Numbered from the stretch's first letter, positions 18,717 to 26,559 are shown. The stretch: 64,000 nucleotides of DNA from Marivirga arenosa (GCF_030503895.2 NZ_CP129970.2:372001-436000), one strand, 5' to 3'. Numbers and translations: made by a program. The notes: generated by a model from the letters alone, not told the origin.

Positions 18717-18734
18717 AAAATAATTTTAAGTCCG

Positions 18735-18742
18735 CAAATATA
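18735..18742 (-). promoter_or_regulatory. -7 promoter element for proline dehydrogenase
   Basis: TATATTTG on the minus strand, an exact TAnnTTTG, 19 bases before the ATG. No TTTG at the expected upstream distance. A transcript starting here would have a very short leader. Confidence 0.4.
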
Positions 18743-18805
18743 ACAAAAACGATGTCACACGCTTTTTGTTAAATTGATTAACTTGCGACATTTTAGAAAA
18801 AATTT

Positions 18806-19876
18806 ATGAAGATAAAAAATTGGTATTCTGATAAGAAACCCTGGATTATAACAGGGCCTTGTAGTGCAGAAACTGAGGATCAATTACTTGACACCGTTAC
18901 ACAATTGGTAGATAATGGATTTGATACTATAAGAGCTGGAGTATGGAAACCTAGAACTCGGCCAAATAGCTTTGAAGGAGTTGGGGAAATTGCTTTCCCT
19001 TGGATAAAAAAAGCAAAAGAAAAATTTCCTCATATTCAATTTGCAATAGAAGTAGCTTCAGCTGAACACGTTGAATTAGCACTTAAAAATGATATTGATA
19101 TTTTATGGGTTGGGGCCAGAACCACCGTTAATCCCTTCAATGTTCAAGAAATAGCCGATGCTGTAAGAGGTGTTGAGGATAAACCAATTTTAATTAAAAA
19201 TCCCATCAACCCTGATTTGGCATTATGGATGGGAGCATTAGAAAGATTTGATGCGGTAGGGATAAAAAAACTGGGTGCGATCCATCGTGGATTTTCTACA
19301 TATCAAGAAAGTATTTATAGGAATATTCCTTTATGGCAAATCCCTATTGAATTAAAATCAAACTTTCCTGATTTACTATTAATTAATGACCCTAGTCATA
19401 TTGCTGGCAAAAGAGAACTACTATTTGAAATTGCTCAAAAAGCGATGGATTTACAGTATGACGGATTAATTATAGAGTCTCACCGATCACCTAACGAAGC
19501 CTGGAGTGATGCTGCTCAGCAATTAACTCCTAAAGCATTGAAAGAGATGCTTGACTCTATAAAAATTAGAGAAAAGAGTTTCCCAAATAAAGATTTTAAA
19601 AACGAGTTAGAAGGGATTCGAGATCAAATAGATGAAACGGATAAAGAATTATTAGAAGTTCTATCAAGAAGACTTGAATTGGTTAAAAAGATTGGGCAAT
19701 ATAAAAAAGAGAAAAACGTAGCCATTTTCCAATTAGATCGATGGAATAAAATCATTGAAAACAGACCAGTATGGGCTAAAAAATTACATTTAGATGCAGA
19801 TTTTATAAAATCAATCTATCAAGATATCCATGATGAATCTATAAGAATTCAGACAGAAATATATAATGAAGAATAA
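18806..19876 (+). CDS. DAHP synthase / chorismate mutase fusion, copy 1
   Basis: 356 residues. Residues 1-265 are a class I-beta DAHP synthase that joins phosphoenolpyruvate and erythrose 4-phosphate (GPCSAETE, RAGVWKPRTRP, GARTTVNPF, KNPINPD, IHRGF, DPSHIAGKRE). Residues about 272-356 are an AroQ-type chorismate mutase (DQIDETDKELLEVLSRR ... DRWNKI ... HDESIR), converting chorismate to prephenate. The fusion is standard in Bacteroidota; the mutase domain can bring prephenate feedback onto the synthase. All active-site residues I can place are intact. The 3' end overlaps the prephenate-dehydratase-like gene by 11 bases, so the two form an operon. Paralogue at 21317-22420. Confidence 0.95.
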   Translation: MKIKNWYSDKKPWIITGPCSAETEDQLLDTVTQLVDNGFDTIRAGVWKPRTRPNSFEGVGEIAFPWIKKAKEKFPHIQFAIEVASAEHVELALKNDIDILWVGARTTVNPFNVQEIADAVRGVEDKPILIKNPINPDLALWMGALERFDAVGIKKLGAIHRGFSTYQESIYRNIPLWQIPIELKSNFPDLLLINDPSHIAGKRELLFEIAQKAMDLQYDGLIIESHRSPNEAWSDAAQQLTPKALKEMLDSIKIREKSFPNKDFKNELEGIRDQIDETDKELLEVLSRRLELVKKIGQYKKEKNVAIFQLDRWNKIIENRPVWAKKLHLDADFIKSIYQDIHDESIRIQTEIYNEE

Positions 19877-20405
19877 AAAGAAAGTATATACTTTAGGTCC
19901 CAAGGGGTCATTCCATCACCTTTCCTGCAAAGAATATTTAGGTGGAGAAAGCGAAATTGAATTCTGTAAAAGCTTCGGTGGAATTTTTGAAGCTGTAAAA
20001 GCAGGGAATCTGGGCTGGATTGCCATATATAATTCCAATACTGGTTTAATTGAGAATCATGAAAATGAGATTAACCGAAACTATAATCAATTGGATGAAA
20101 TGGACTATGAAGTTCATTTATGTATTGCTGGGATAAAAAAGACCAACCTAAATGATATTGATAAAATTTACTCTCATGAAAAGGCGATTAGCCAGAGTAA
20201 AAGGTTTATTAACGAAAAACTTTCAGGTGTTGAGCTAATAAGTTGCTCAAGCACATCAGAAGCAGCACAGAAATTAGCAAATGAAAATATTGAAAAAGCA
20301 GGAGCTATTTGCCATGCAGAAACTGCGAAGTTTTATAATCTAGAGATATTAGCTCAGATACCTAATAAAAGAAAAAATGAAACTACATTTTCATTCTTTG
20401 CCTGA
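19866..20405 (+). CDS. Prephenate-dehydratase-like protein, no ACT domain
   Basis: 179 residues covering only the dehydratase fold, which in PheA converts prephenate to phenylpyruvate. The frame GPKGSF (11-16), a YNSNTG segment (55-60), SHEKAISQ and NETTF (171-175) follow the family order. Several usually conserved residues differ: the ENS motif reads YNS, SHPQA reads SHEKA, and the catalytic TRF reads TTF (the threonine is kept, the arginine lost). The regulatory ACT domain is missing. It overlaps the DAHP synthase/chorismate mutase gene, which makes prephenate, so a role in Phe synthesis is plausible, but activity is not assured. The last codons lie inside an inverted repeat. Confidence 0.75.
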   Translation: MKNKKKVYTLGPKGSFHHLSCKEYLGGESEIEFCKSFGGIFEAVKAGNLGWIAIYNSNTGLIENHENEINRNYNQLDEMDYEVHLCIAGIKKTNLNDIDKIYSHEKAISQSKRFINEKLSGVELISCSSTSEAAQKLANENIEKAGAICHAETAKFYNLEILAQIPNKRKNETTFSFFA

Positions 20406-20418
20406 ATGAAAATGTAGT
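20382..20418. terminator. Hairpin spanning the stop codon of the dehydratase-like gene
   Basis: ACTACATTTTCATTC (20382-20396) and GAATGAAAATGTAGT (20404-20418) are perfect 15-bp complements separated by 7 bases. The stem includes the last codons and the stop of the plus-strand gene and lies just beyond the minus-strand SRPBCC gene, so it may terminate both convergent units. The minus-strand copy is followed by a T-rich stretch. Confidence 0.6.
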
Positions 20419-20425
20419 AATTATA

Positions 20426-20968
20426 TTATTCTGATTCTAAAATATCTTTTAAATTTCCTAAGCCGTATTCAAAATCTGCTCCTAGCATGGCATCAAAATC
20501 CATAGTTAGCAATAGTAAATTCATCGGATAATCCATACTCCCTTCAAATCCCCATATTACTTTTGTTTTTCCAGCTTCTATTTCTTCAACTGCCATATAG
20601 GCCATTTCAGTGGATTCAAATGGCTCAATAAATCTTAATTCTGTTTCTACTCTTTCCCCTTCTATAATTTTAGTAATTTCTTGCTCTCCTTTACCTAGTT
20701 CTTCATTATCGCTATCCCAAGCTGAAACAAAACCAACCTGTCCGTCAGTACCTGAAAATGATTTTTTCATATTAGGATCAGCACTTGCCCACCTACTCCA
20801 ATTATCCTGATTCTTTAAATACTTTATGTATTCGAAGACTTTATCTTTCGGTTCATTAACTATTATCTCTCTTTCAACTGCATAATCATTTTCAGCTACT
20901 GCAGCAATTAATAGTAAGGCTACAATAATTGCAACAACTGTAAATCCTATAATTTTTAAAACTTTCAT
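20426..20968 (-). CDS. SRPBCC family protein (polyketide cyclase-like)
   Basis: 180 residues: an N-terminal transmembrane anchor (about 5-24), then a START/SRPBCC domain beginning with the typical EREIIVNEPKDKVFEYIKYLKNQDNWSRW and continuing with VIWGFEGSMDYPMNLLLL. Such domains form a deep hydrophobic pocket and bind lipids or small hydrophobic molecules; no specific ligand can be assigned. It is transcribed against the aromatic genes around it and is probably unrelated to them. Confidence 0.85.
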   Translation of the reverse strand: MKVLKIIGFTVVAIIVALLLIAAVAENDYAVEREIIVNEPKDKVFEYIKYLKNQDNWSRWASADPNMKKSFSGTDGQVGFVSAWDSDNEELGKGEQEITKIIEGERVETELRFIEPFESTEMAYMAVEEIEAGKTKVIWGFEGSMDYPMNLLLLTMDFDAMLGADFEYGLGNLKDILESE

Positions 20969-21121
20969 GATAATGGCATTAAATTAAAACCTATACTAAT
21001 GTAATTAATTATCGGTAAAATCTTATAATCTGCAGAAGATAATTACCGCCAAATATAAAAGCTAACAAACGTTAGATAGATAAATATTTCATCTATTATT
21101 ATATTTTTTATAAAATTTTAT

Positions 21122-21152
21122 TTTGTTTTAAGAAAATCGAATTATACATTTG
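21122..21152 (+). promoter_or_regulatory. Promoter of the aromatic attenuator
   Basis: TTTG (21122-21125), exactly 19 bases, TACATTTG (21145-21152): a perfect match to the Bacteroidota TTTG-N19-TAnnTTTG promoter. Initiation a few bases after 21152 would fall at or right beside the ATG of the leader peptide at 21157, so the leader may be translated from a leaderless or nearly leaderless RNA. Confidence 0.75.
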
Positions 21153-21156
21153 AAGC

Positions 21157-21237
21157 ATGAGAAATTTACAAGGACAATTTTATTTTTACTTTTATTATAG
21201 CCCGCTAAAGCGAGTTGGTCCTTGTCATGATATGTAA
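21157..21237 (+). CDS. Phe/Tyr leader peptide of the attenuator
   Basis: A 26-residue ORF whose codons 8-14 read Phe-Tyr-Phe-Tyr-Phe-Tyr-Tyr, followed by S-P-L-K-R-V-G-P-C-H-D-M and TAA at 21235-21237. Seven consecutive Phe and Tyr codons just before a gene making the Phe/Tyr precursor is the classical design of an amino-acid-sensing leader, as in E. coli pheL. The ribosome would stall here when charged tRNA-Phe or tRNA-Tyr is scarce. The RNA pairings in the next entry support that role. Too short to be an independent protein of known function. Confidence 0.85.
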   Translation: MRNLQGQFYFYFYYSPLKRVGPCHDM

Positions 21238-21290
21238 CTACTAAACTAAATCATACTACAAGCCCGATTCGCAAGAGTCGGGCTTTTTTT
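21168..21290 (+). promoter_or_regulatory. Transcription attenuator (segments 1 to 4)
   Basis: Segment 1, ACAAGGAC (21168-21175), pairs perfectly with GTCCTTGT in segment 2 (21218-21225). Segment 2 can instead pair with segment 3: GCGAGTTGG (21210-21218) with CCGATTCGC (21264-21272), nine pairs including two G-U, then CTTGT (21221-21225) with ACAAG (21258-21262). That helix consumes the 5' arm of the terminator formed by segments 3 and 4. A ribosome stalled on the Phe/Tyr codons covers segment 1, frees segment 2 and favours antitermination. A ribosome that reaches the stop codon covers segment 2, and the terminator forms. Confidence 0.8.
21261..21290 (+). terminator. Attenuator terminator
   Basis: AGCCCGATTC (21261-21270) pairs with GAGTCGGGCT (21275-21284), 10 pairs with one G-U and a GCAA tetraloop, followed by seven T. 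It ends 26 bases before the start codon of the second DAHP synthase fusion. Confidence 0.92.
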
Positions 21291-21316
21291 ATGCTCAAAA
21301 ACTTAATTAGAAATAT

Positions 21317-22420
21317 ATGAATACACTTAAAATGAAAAATTGGGGACTTGGCTTAGGCAAACACGTAATTATTGCCGGCCCTTGTTCGGTTGAAACTGAA
21401 AAACAAATTGATGATTTATGCAATAGCTTTGAGCGCGAACCTCAGATAGGAATGTTCCGTGCAGGCATATGGAAGCCAAGAACCCGACCTGGTAATTTTG
21501 AAGGACTTGGCGACCAAGCCTTACCCTGGCTTCAAAAGGTTAAAAATCGTTTAAACATACCCGTATGTGTTGAAGTAGCCAAAGCGGCTCATGTAGAATC
21601 CGCTTTAAAACATGGTATTGATGTTTTATGGATTGGAGCAAGAACTACTGTAAATCCTTTTTCTGTGCAAGAAATTGCTGACTCACTTCAAGGAGTTGAC
21701 ATACCTGTAATGGTTAAAAATCCAATAAATCCTGACTTAGCATTATGGATAGGAGCCTTAGAAAGAATGAATAAAGTGGGGATAAATAAACTAGCTGCTA
21801 TTCATAGAGGCTTTGCAGATCCTTACGACAAAATATATCGCAATAAACCTAATTGGAATTTAGCGATGCAGCTTAAATTAGAATTACCCGATTTAGAAAT
21901 CATTAATGACCCTAGTCATATTGCAGGAAAGTCTGAAATGATTTTTGATGTAGCACAAAGAGCATTGAATTTCGGAATGGATGGCTTGATGATAGAAACG
22001 CATCCTAATCCGGAAGCAGCTTGGTCAGATGCTCGACAGCAATTAAATCCTGAGCAATTATTAACCATTCTAAAAGAAATCTCTTTTAGAGAAAGAATTG
22101 ATTTTGAAAATCAGATTCCTGAAAATTTAAAAGAAATGAGAGAATCTATCGATCATATTGATCAAAAACTAATAGATTTACTTTCAGATCGATTTCATTT
22201 GATTGATCAAGTAGGTGCATACAAAAAAGCTCACGATTTATCGGTTTTTCAAGGCGGCAGATGGCAAGATGTTTTGGACAGTAGAACGAAACTAGGTATA
22301 AAAAAAGATATGAGTGAAAAATTTATGAAGAGCTTACTCATTGCAATCCATGATGAATCAATCAAAAGGCAAGAAAAACAAATTGCAAACGAGGCTGTAG
22401 AGCCTTTAACTATTATATGA
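21317..22420 (+). CDS. DAHP synthase / chorismate mutase fusion, copy 2
   Basis: 367 residues, same layout as copy 1: DAHP synthase (GPCSVETE, RAGIWKPRTRP, GARTTVNPF, KNPINPD, IHRGF, DPSHIAGKSE) to about residue 265, then an AroQ chorismate mutase (SIDHIDQKLIDLLSDR ... GRWQDVLDSR ... HDESIKRQ). Catalytic residues appear intact. This copy is the one under the Phe/Tyr attenuator, so it is probably the paralogue tuned to Phe and Tyr supply. Its stop codon overlaps the aroB start by 4 bases, so aroB is translationally coupled and shares the control. Confidence 0.95.
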   Translation: MNTLKMKNWGLGLGKHVIIAGPCSVETEKQIDDLCNSFEREPQIGMFRAGIWKPRTRPGNFEGLGDQALPWLQKVKNRLNIPVCVEVAKAAHVESALKHGIDVLWIGARTTVNPFSVQEIADSLQGVDIPVMVKNPINPDLALWIGALERMNKVGINKLAAIHRGFADPYDKIYRNKPNWNLAMQLKLELPDLEIINDPSHIAGKSEMIFDVAQRALNFGMDGLMIETHPNPEAAWSDARQQLNPEQLLTILKEISFRERIDFENQIPENLKEMRESIDHIDQKLIDLLSDRFHLIDQVGAYKKAHDLSVFQGGRWQDVLDSRTKLGIKKDMSEKFMKSLLIAIHDESIKRQEKQIANEAVEPLTII

Positions 22421-23433
22421 GTAAAGTATATTTTAAAAACATTGGTTTTATAAGTAGCATTTTATCTAAAACAGATTTTTCAAAACTCTTTGTTTTAGTA
22501 GATGAAAATACACATAAGCATTGTTACCCTTTAATAACTGAACATATAGGGAAACATACTATAATTCAAATAAACTCAGGTGAAAAAAATAAAACTCTAG
22601 AAAGTTGCACTCATATTTGGAATTCCCTGACTGAGGCACAAGCAGACCGGAGAAGTTTATTGATTAATCTTGGTGGTGGAGTAATTACAGATATGGGTGG
22701 ATTTTGTGCCGGAACCTATAAAAGAGGTATAAAATTCATCAATATTCCTACTACACTTTTAGCACAAGTAGATGCAAGTGTAGGTGCTAAAACTGGAATA
22801 GATTTTAACGGTTTTAAAAACCACATTGGGCTATTCTGCAATGCAGAGGCTGTATTAATTGACTCTTTATTTCATGAATCATTAGATGAAAGGCAACTAA
22901 AATCCGGCTTTGCTGAAATGTTAAAACATGGATTAATTGCTGATTTAAAGCATTGGAATGAATGTTTAAATCAAGGTTATAAAACTGTAGATAATCAATT
23001 AATTAAAAAATCAGTTGATATTAAAAAGTCAGTGGTAGAGGCTGACCCGCAAGAAAAGGGATTAAGAAAAATATTAAATTTTGGTCATACCATAGGGCAT
23101 GCTATTGAATCTCATTTATTAAGTTCTGAAAATGAATTACTACATGGCGAAGCCATTGGTAATGGAATGATAGCAGAGGCTTTTTTAAGCTTTAAAAAAG
23201 GATTCATTTCTTCTGAAGATTATATGTTAATCAAAGGTGAACTGAGTAAGTTATATGATAAACCAAAAATAAAAAAAGCCTCTTTTGATGAATTAAAAGG
23301 GCTTTGTTTGCAGGATAAAAAAAATGATAATGGTAAACTCAATATGAGCTTATTAAAAACATTAGGCCAGGCTACTTACGATATAGAGATTGATGGAATT
23401 TTACTTGAAAGTGCCTTAAATGAAGTATTATAA
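22417..23433 (+). CDS. aroB: 3-dehydroquinate synthase
   Basis: 338 residues. Second step of the shikimate pathway, DAHP to 3-dehydroquinate, NAD and divalent metal dependent. NAD-binding SGEKNKTLE and GGGVITDMGGFCAGTYKRG are clear, as are the IPTTLLAQVDASVGAKTGID strand and the metal ligands in the FAEM-like AEMLKHG, LNFGHTIGHAIE and HGEAIGNG motifs. Starts within the end of the preceding fusion gene (ATGA overlap) and overlaps the convergent YtxH gene by 6 bases. Confidence 0.95.
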   Translation: MSKVYFKNIGFISSILSKTDFSKLFVLVDENTHKHCYPLITEHIGKHTIIQINSGEKNKTLESCTHIWNSLTEAQADRRSLLINLGGGVITDMGGFCAGTYKRGIKFINIPTTLLAQVDASVGAKTGIDFNGFKNHIGLFCNAEAVLIDSLFHESLDERQLKSGFAEMLKHGLIADLKHWNECLNQGYKTVDNQLIKKSVDIKKSVVEADPQEKGLRKILNFGHTIGHAIESHLLSSENELLHGEAIGNGMIAEAFLSFKKGFISSEDYMLIKGELSKLYDKPKIKKASFDELKGLCLQDKKNDNGKLNMSLLKTLGQATYDIEIDGILLESALNEVL

Positions 23434-23661
23434 TTTTACTTTTTTTCGAAATGTTCTAGCGCTATGTAAAGCAGAATCACTAATATCATTGAACCAATCG
23501 GTATTAATATTTTCCTGTGTTTCTTTTTTGATATTGCGTAATCTGTTTACTACGTTTTTCTTTACTTTTTTACCATTTTTACTGCTAAGAAAAGCTCCAG
23601 CAGCCACTACTGTTGCAGCTCCAGCTAGAAAAGAAAAAATTGATTTACTCGTTGCACTCAT
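23428..23661 (-). CDS. YtxH domain protein
   Basis: 77 residues. A short hydrophobic, Ala/Gly-rich segment (about 7-27) is followed by the signature SSKNGKKVKKNV and a basic helix, which together define YtxH-like small membrane-associated proteins often linked to general stress. It faces aroB and overlaps its last codons. I prefer this strand over the overlapping plus-strand frame because of the recognisable YtxH pattern. Confidence 0.8.
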   Translation of the reverse strand: MSATSKSIFSFLAGAATVVAAGAFLSSKNGKKVKKNVVNRLRNIKKETQENINTDWFNDISDSALHSARTFRKKVKL

Positions 23662-23734
23662 ATAGTATAATTTTAAAGTTGATAAGAATTAAACGCTGAA
23701 GAAATAAAAACAGTTTAAATTATTTAAGATTATT

Positions 23735-24985
23735 TTGAATTATTTTATAAAAAGATATAATTATTCGTCCAGTCCGGACATATCATTGATAAATCCTCCT
23801 AGTTCGAAAAGCGAATCGAATCGCTTATTGATTATGAAAGCCCTATCGAATGATAAAATTAATATTTCTAATTTATCAAAAGCAAGAGACACTCAAACTC
23901 TAATAAAATTATTAAAGGAAAAAAATAATCTTAAAGAATTTGATGTTTTAGATGCAGGCACTGCTATGCGTTTTCTCACTGCCTATTTAGCAATATCTAC
24001 TACACAAGAAGTGTGCATTACAGGAACAGAAAGAATGCAAAAAAGACCAATTAAAATTTTAGTAGAAGCATTACAAAAAAGTGGAGCTAGTATAGAATAT
24101 ATAAAAGAAGAAGGGTTCCCTCCCTTAAAAATCGAATCATTTAAAGAGCAAAAAACCAATCAAATTTCAATTCCAGGCAATATTAGTAGTCAATACATTT
24201 CTGCTTTACTTATGATTGCACCAAAATTAAAAAATGGACTAGAAATAAGCATAAAAACACCAATTTTCAGCAAACCTTATATTCATATGACCTTGGGTTT
24301 AATGAAGTTAGCTGGAATTGAACATACTTTTAATGAGAATAAGATTTCAATTCAAGCTCAAGAATATCAAAATTCTAATATATCAGTGGAAACTGACTGG
24401 TCAGCGGCAAGCTATTGGTTTTCAATTATTGCATTATCTGATATAGGAAAGAAAGTGATATTAACCGGTTTAAAAGAAAAAAGCTTCCAAGGAGATAGTA
24501 TCATAAAAGAAATTACAAAAGATTTTGGCGTAAAATATTCATTTGATGATACTCAACTAATTCTTGAAAAAGTATCGACCAATATTAAAGCTAATCTAAC
24601 TTTAGATTTTAAGAAGTTTCCTGACTTGGCTCAAACGATATTACCTTGTGCAGCAGCATTAGGTATTAATATGAAAATGACTGGCCTTGAAAGTCTAAAA
24701 ATAAAGGAAACAGATAGAGTTGCTGCCTTAACCCAAGAATTAGCAAAATTTAGTGTAGAATTAAAAGAACTAAATGATTCACATTGGATGATGGATTCCA
24801 GTAATTTCAGGTTTAGACAAGGCCTTGAAATTGCAACTTATGAAGACCATAGAATGGCTATGGGGTTTGCTCCATTAGCCATGCTTCATGACATTTCAAT
24901 TTTGGACATTGAGGTTGTAAATAAATCTTATCCCTCATTTTGGGAAGATTTAAATCGTTTCGGATTCAATCTCACTGAGCAATAA
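23735..24985 (+). CDS. aroA: EPSP synthase (3-phosphoshikimate 1-carboxyvinyltransferase)
   Basis: 416 residues. Joins shikimate 3-phosphate and phosphoenolpyruvate. Motifs in order: SKSESNRLLI (substrate phosphate and PEP), DAGTAMRFLTAYL (PEP site; Asp replaces the commoner Asn), IPGNISSQYISALLM, DWSAASYWF, LESLKIKETDRVAAL and YEDHRMAMGFAPLA. It is somewhat shorter than E. coli AroA (427). It follows aroB after a 300-base gap that holds the opposite-strand YtxH gene, and its 3' end overlaps the convergent BtuF-like gene by 36 bases. Confidence 0.95.
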   Translation: MNYFIKRYNYSSSPDISLINPPSSKSESNRLLIMKALSNDKINISNLSKARDTQTLIKLLKEKNNLKEFDVLDAGTAMRFLTAYLAISTTQEVCITGTERMQKRPIKILVEALQKSGASIEYIKEEGFPPLKIESFKEQKTNQISIPGNISSQYISALLMIAPKLKNGLEISIKTPIFSKPYIHMTLGLMKLAGIEHTFNENKISIQAQEYQNSNISVETDWSAASYWFSIIALSDIGKKVILTGLKEKSFQGDSIIKEITKDFGVKYSFDDTQLILEKVSTNIKANLTLDFKKFPDLAQTILPCAAALGINMKMTGLESLKIKETDRVAALTQELAKFSVELKELNDSHWMMDSSNFRFRQGLEIATYEDHRMAMGFAPLAMLHDISILDIEVVNKSYPSFWEDLNRFGFNLTEQ

Positions 24986-25744
24986 TTGAGCATAATTTGG
25001 AAGTTTTAGCATTCTACTTCCATACCAACTGAACATCTCCCCATCAACAATTTTAAAATTGGTATTTGGATATTCTTTTTTAAGTTCTGAAATATGCTCT
25101 TCCTTAAATGGATAGGGTTCAGATGAGAGAAAAACCAATTCAGGTTTTTTATTGATAATATCATCCATTGAAATTTCAGGATAACGTTGAATATCAATCA
25201 CATTTTTGAAACCACATAATTCTAACATATTTGAAATGTAGTTAGCAGACCCTGCCCACATCCATGGATTTTTCCATATACAATAAGCTACTTTAGTTTG
25301 CTGATTAGGTATACTTAAGGAGTGAAATTCTTTTTTAATATATTCAACTAATCTATTAGACTCATCTTCTTTATCCGTTATTTTCCCTATTGAAAGCATC
25401 ATTTCAATCGAAGAATCAAAATCATTTACTTCACTTACATATATGGGGCAAATATCAGCTAATTGATCAACATAATCTTTAGTATTTTCTTCCTTATTGG
25501 CTATGATTAAATCAGGTTTCAAATCCTTTATTTGATCAATATGTTGCTGTTTAGTGCCTCCTACTACAGCTTTTTCCTTTAACCAAGTTTTAGGATGTAC
25601 ACAAAATTTGGTAATCCCAACCACTTCTTTATCAAGATTAATATCACTTAAAAATTCTGTTATAGAAGGCACTAAAGATATTATTCTTTTCGGTCTAGTA
25701 TTGAGTTCAATGGAATTGCCAATTTGATCTTGAAAAATAGCCAT
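24950..25744 (-). CDS. BtuF/FepB-like substrate-binding protein without signal peptide
   Basis: 264 residues of the helical-backbone metal-receptor fold: RPKRIISLVPSITEFLSDI start, LKPDLIIANKEEN, then a second lobe with WAGSANYISNMLELCGFKNVI and LSSEPYPFKEEH. In most bacteria such proteins deliver vitamin B12 or siderophores to an ABC importer in the periplasm. This one starts directly with the domain and shows no signal peptide or lipobox, so it should be cytoplasmic, and no permease or ATPase gene lies beside it. It may bind a cobalamin-like ligand inside the cell. Overlaps aroA by 36 bases at the 3' ends. Confidence 0.8.
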   Translation of the reverse strand: MAIFQDQIGNSIELNTRPKRIISLVPSITEFLSDINLDKEVVGITKFCVHPKTWLKEKAVVGGTKQQHIDQIKDLKPDLIIANKEENTKDYVDQLADICPIYVSEVNDFDSSIEMMLSIGKITDKEDESNRLVEYIKKEFHSLSIPNQQTKVAYCIWKNPWMWAGSANYISNMLELCGFKNVIDIQRYPEISMDDIINKKPELVFLSSEPYPFKEEHISELKKEYPNTNFKIVDGEMFSWYGSRMLKLPNYAQLLLSEIESETI

Positions 25745-25772
25745 AAAAATATTTTGAATATGCTTGAAACAA

Positions 25773-25804
25773 AAAAAGCTTCATCCAGAAGGACGAAGCT
25801 TTTC
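25773..25804 (-). terminator. Terminator of the first YfiR-like gene
   Basis: AAAGCTTCATCC and GGACGAAGCTTTT flank an AGAA loop; one internal mismatch. T run on the minus strand. 23 bases beyond the stop at 25827. Confidence 0.8.
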
Positions 25805-25826
25805 ATGAAATGTTTTTTCTATTTTT

Positions 25827-26381
25827 TTAAATAACAATACCCATATTAAGTAATTGAGATGATATTTTTAAATTACTATTATCAAAAGTAGCCTTATTAA
25901 TCTCAAATTTTAACTTACCTCCTACTTCTCTAAAGTTAATTGAAGATCCTTTTTTTCCTAAACCTGATTTATCAGTAACAATAACTGTTGGTTTAGTATC
26001 GTATTTTGAAAGTATATCATCAAAGTCTTTACTCATTGAATCGGAAACATATACTAAATGAGCATTATTTATACTTGCCACATCGCTTACTTTCACAACG
26101 GAAGCAGTTTGTCCTTTAATACTTCTTTGATTATAAAGATTACTTAGTTGTGTGTAAACGTCATCATCCCCATAAACAGCAATCACAAACTCTCCTGATT
26201 TTGTATCATCTGGCCATTCTATGTACTTAATAAAATTAAAAATTAACATAGAATGCAGTTCATGAATAGGTCTTTGAGCCTTCACATTGAACGTATTGAA
26301 GCTCACTATCATAAAAAGTAATAGAGCTAATATTTTTGCAGTTCGTTTCATATCTCCTAACATTTGTATTCTACGATTCAA
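25827..26381 (-). CDS. YfiR/DUF4154 family periplasmic protein, copy 1
   Basis: 184 residues. After a signal peptide (the stretch from Met11, 26351, to NVKAQ is the likely true start and signal) comes the YfiR fold: IHELHSMLIFNFIKYIEWP, SGEFVIAVYG, NAHLVYVSDS, and the C-terminal DKSGLGKKGSSINFREVGGKLKFEIN. In Pseudomonas YfiR represses the diguanylate cyclase YfiN through redox-sensitive cysteines; this protein has no cysteines and no YfiN lies nearby, so it probably has a different role. A close paralogue follows at 26560-27078. Confidence 0.85.
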   Translation of the reverse strand: MNRRIQMLGDMKRTAKILALLLFMIVSFNTFNVKAQRPIHELHSMLIFNFIKYIEWPDDTKSGEFVIAVYGDDDVYTQLSNLYNQRSIKGQTASVVKVSDVASINNAHLVYVSDSMSKDFDDILSKYDTKPTVIVTDKSGLGKKGSSINFREVGGKLKFEINKATFDNSNLKISSQLLNMGIVI

Positions 26382-26492
26382 TATTAATACATTTCATCAT
26401 AAATTTATATTCATTCTAACGATAAAGATACCATTTCTATCAAAACATAAAATAAATTCAATTTATACTTGGTTAAGTTTCATTTAAAACAA

Positions 26493-26533
26493 AAAACCCT
26501 AGACTAAAGATTGGAAACCTCAGACTAGGGTAA
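26493..26533 (-). terminator. Probable terminator of the second YfiR-like gene
   Basis: ACCCTAG near 26496-26502 pairs with CTAGGGT near 26525-26531 around a large loop; A and T runs flank both sides. Weaker than neighbouring terminators because the inner stem is imperfect. Confidence 0.45.
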
Positions 26534-26559
26534 AAAACTAAACTAAATCACTATGTTTA

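Noticed and set aside
18717-18805. An attenuator before the first DAHP synthase fusion
   Set aside because: Only 89 bases divide it from the divergent gene; no leader ORF and no terminator hairpin.
23420-23665. Plus-strand ORF of 81 codons opposite the YtxH gene
   Set aside because: Shadow frame; the minus strand gives a recognisable YtxH protein.
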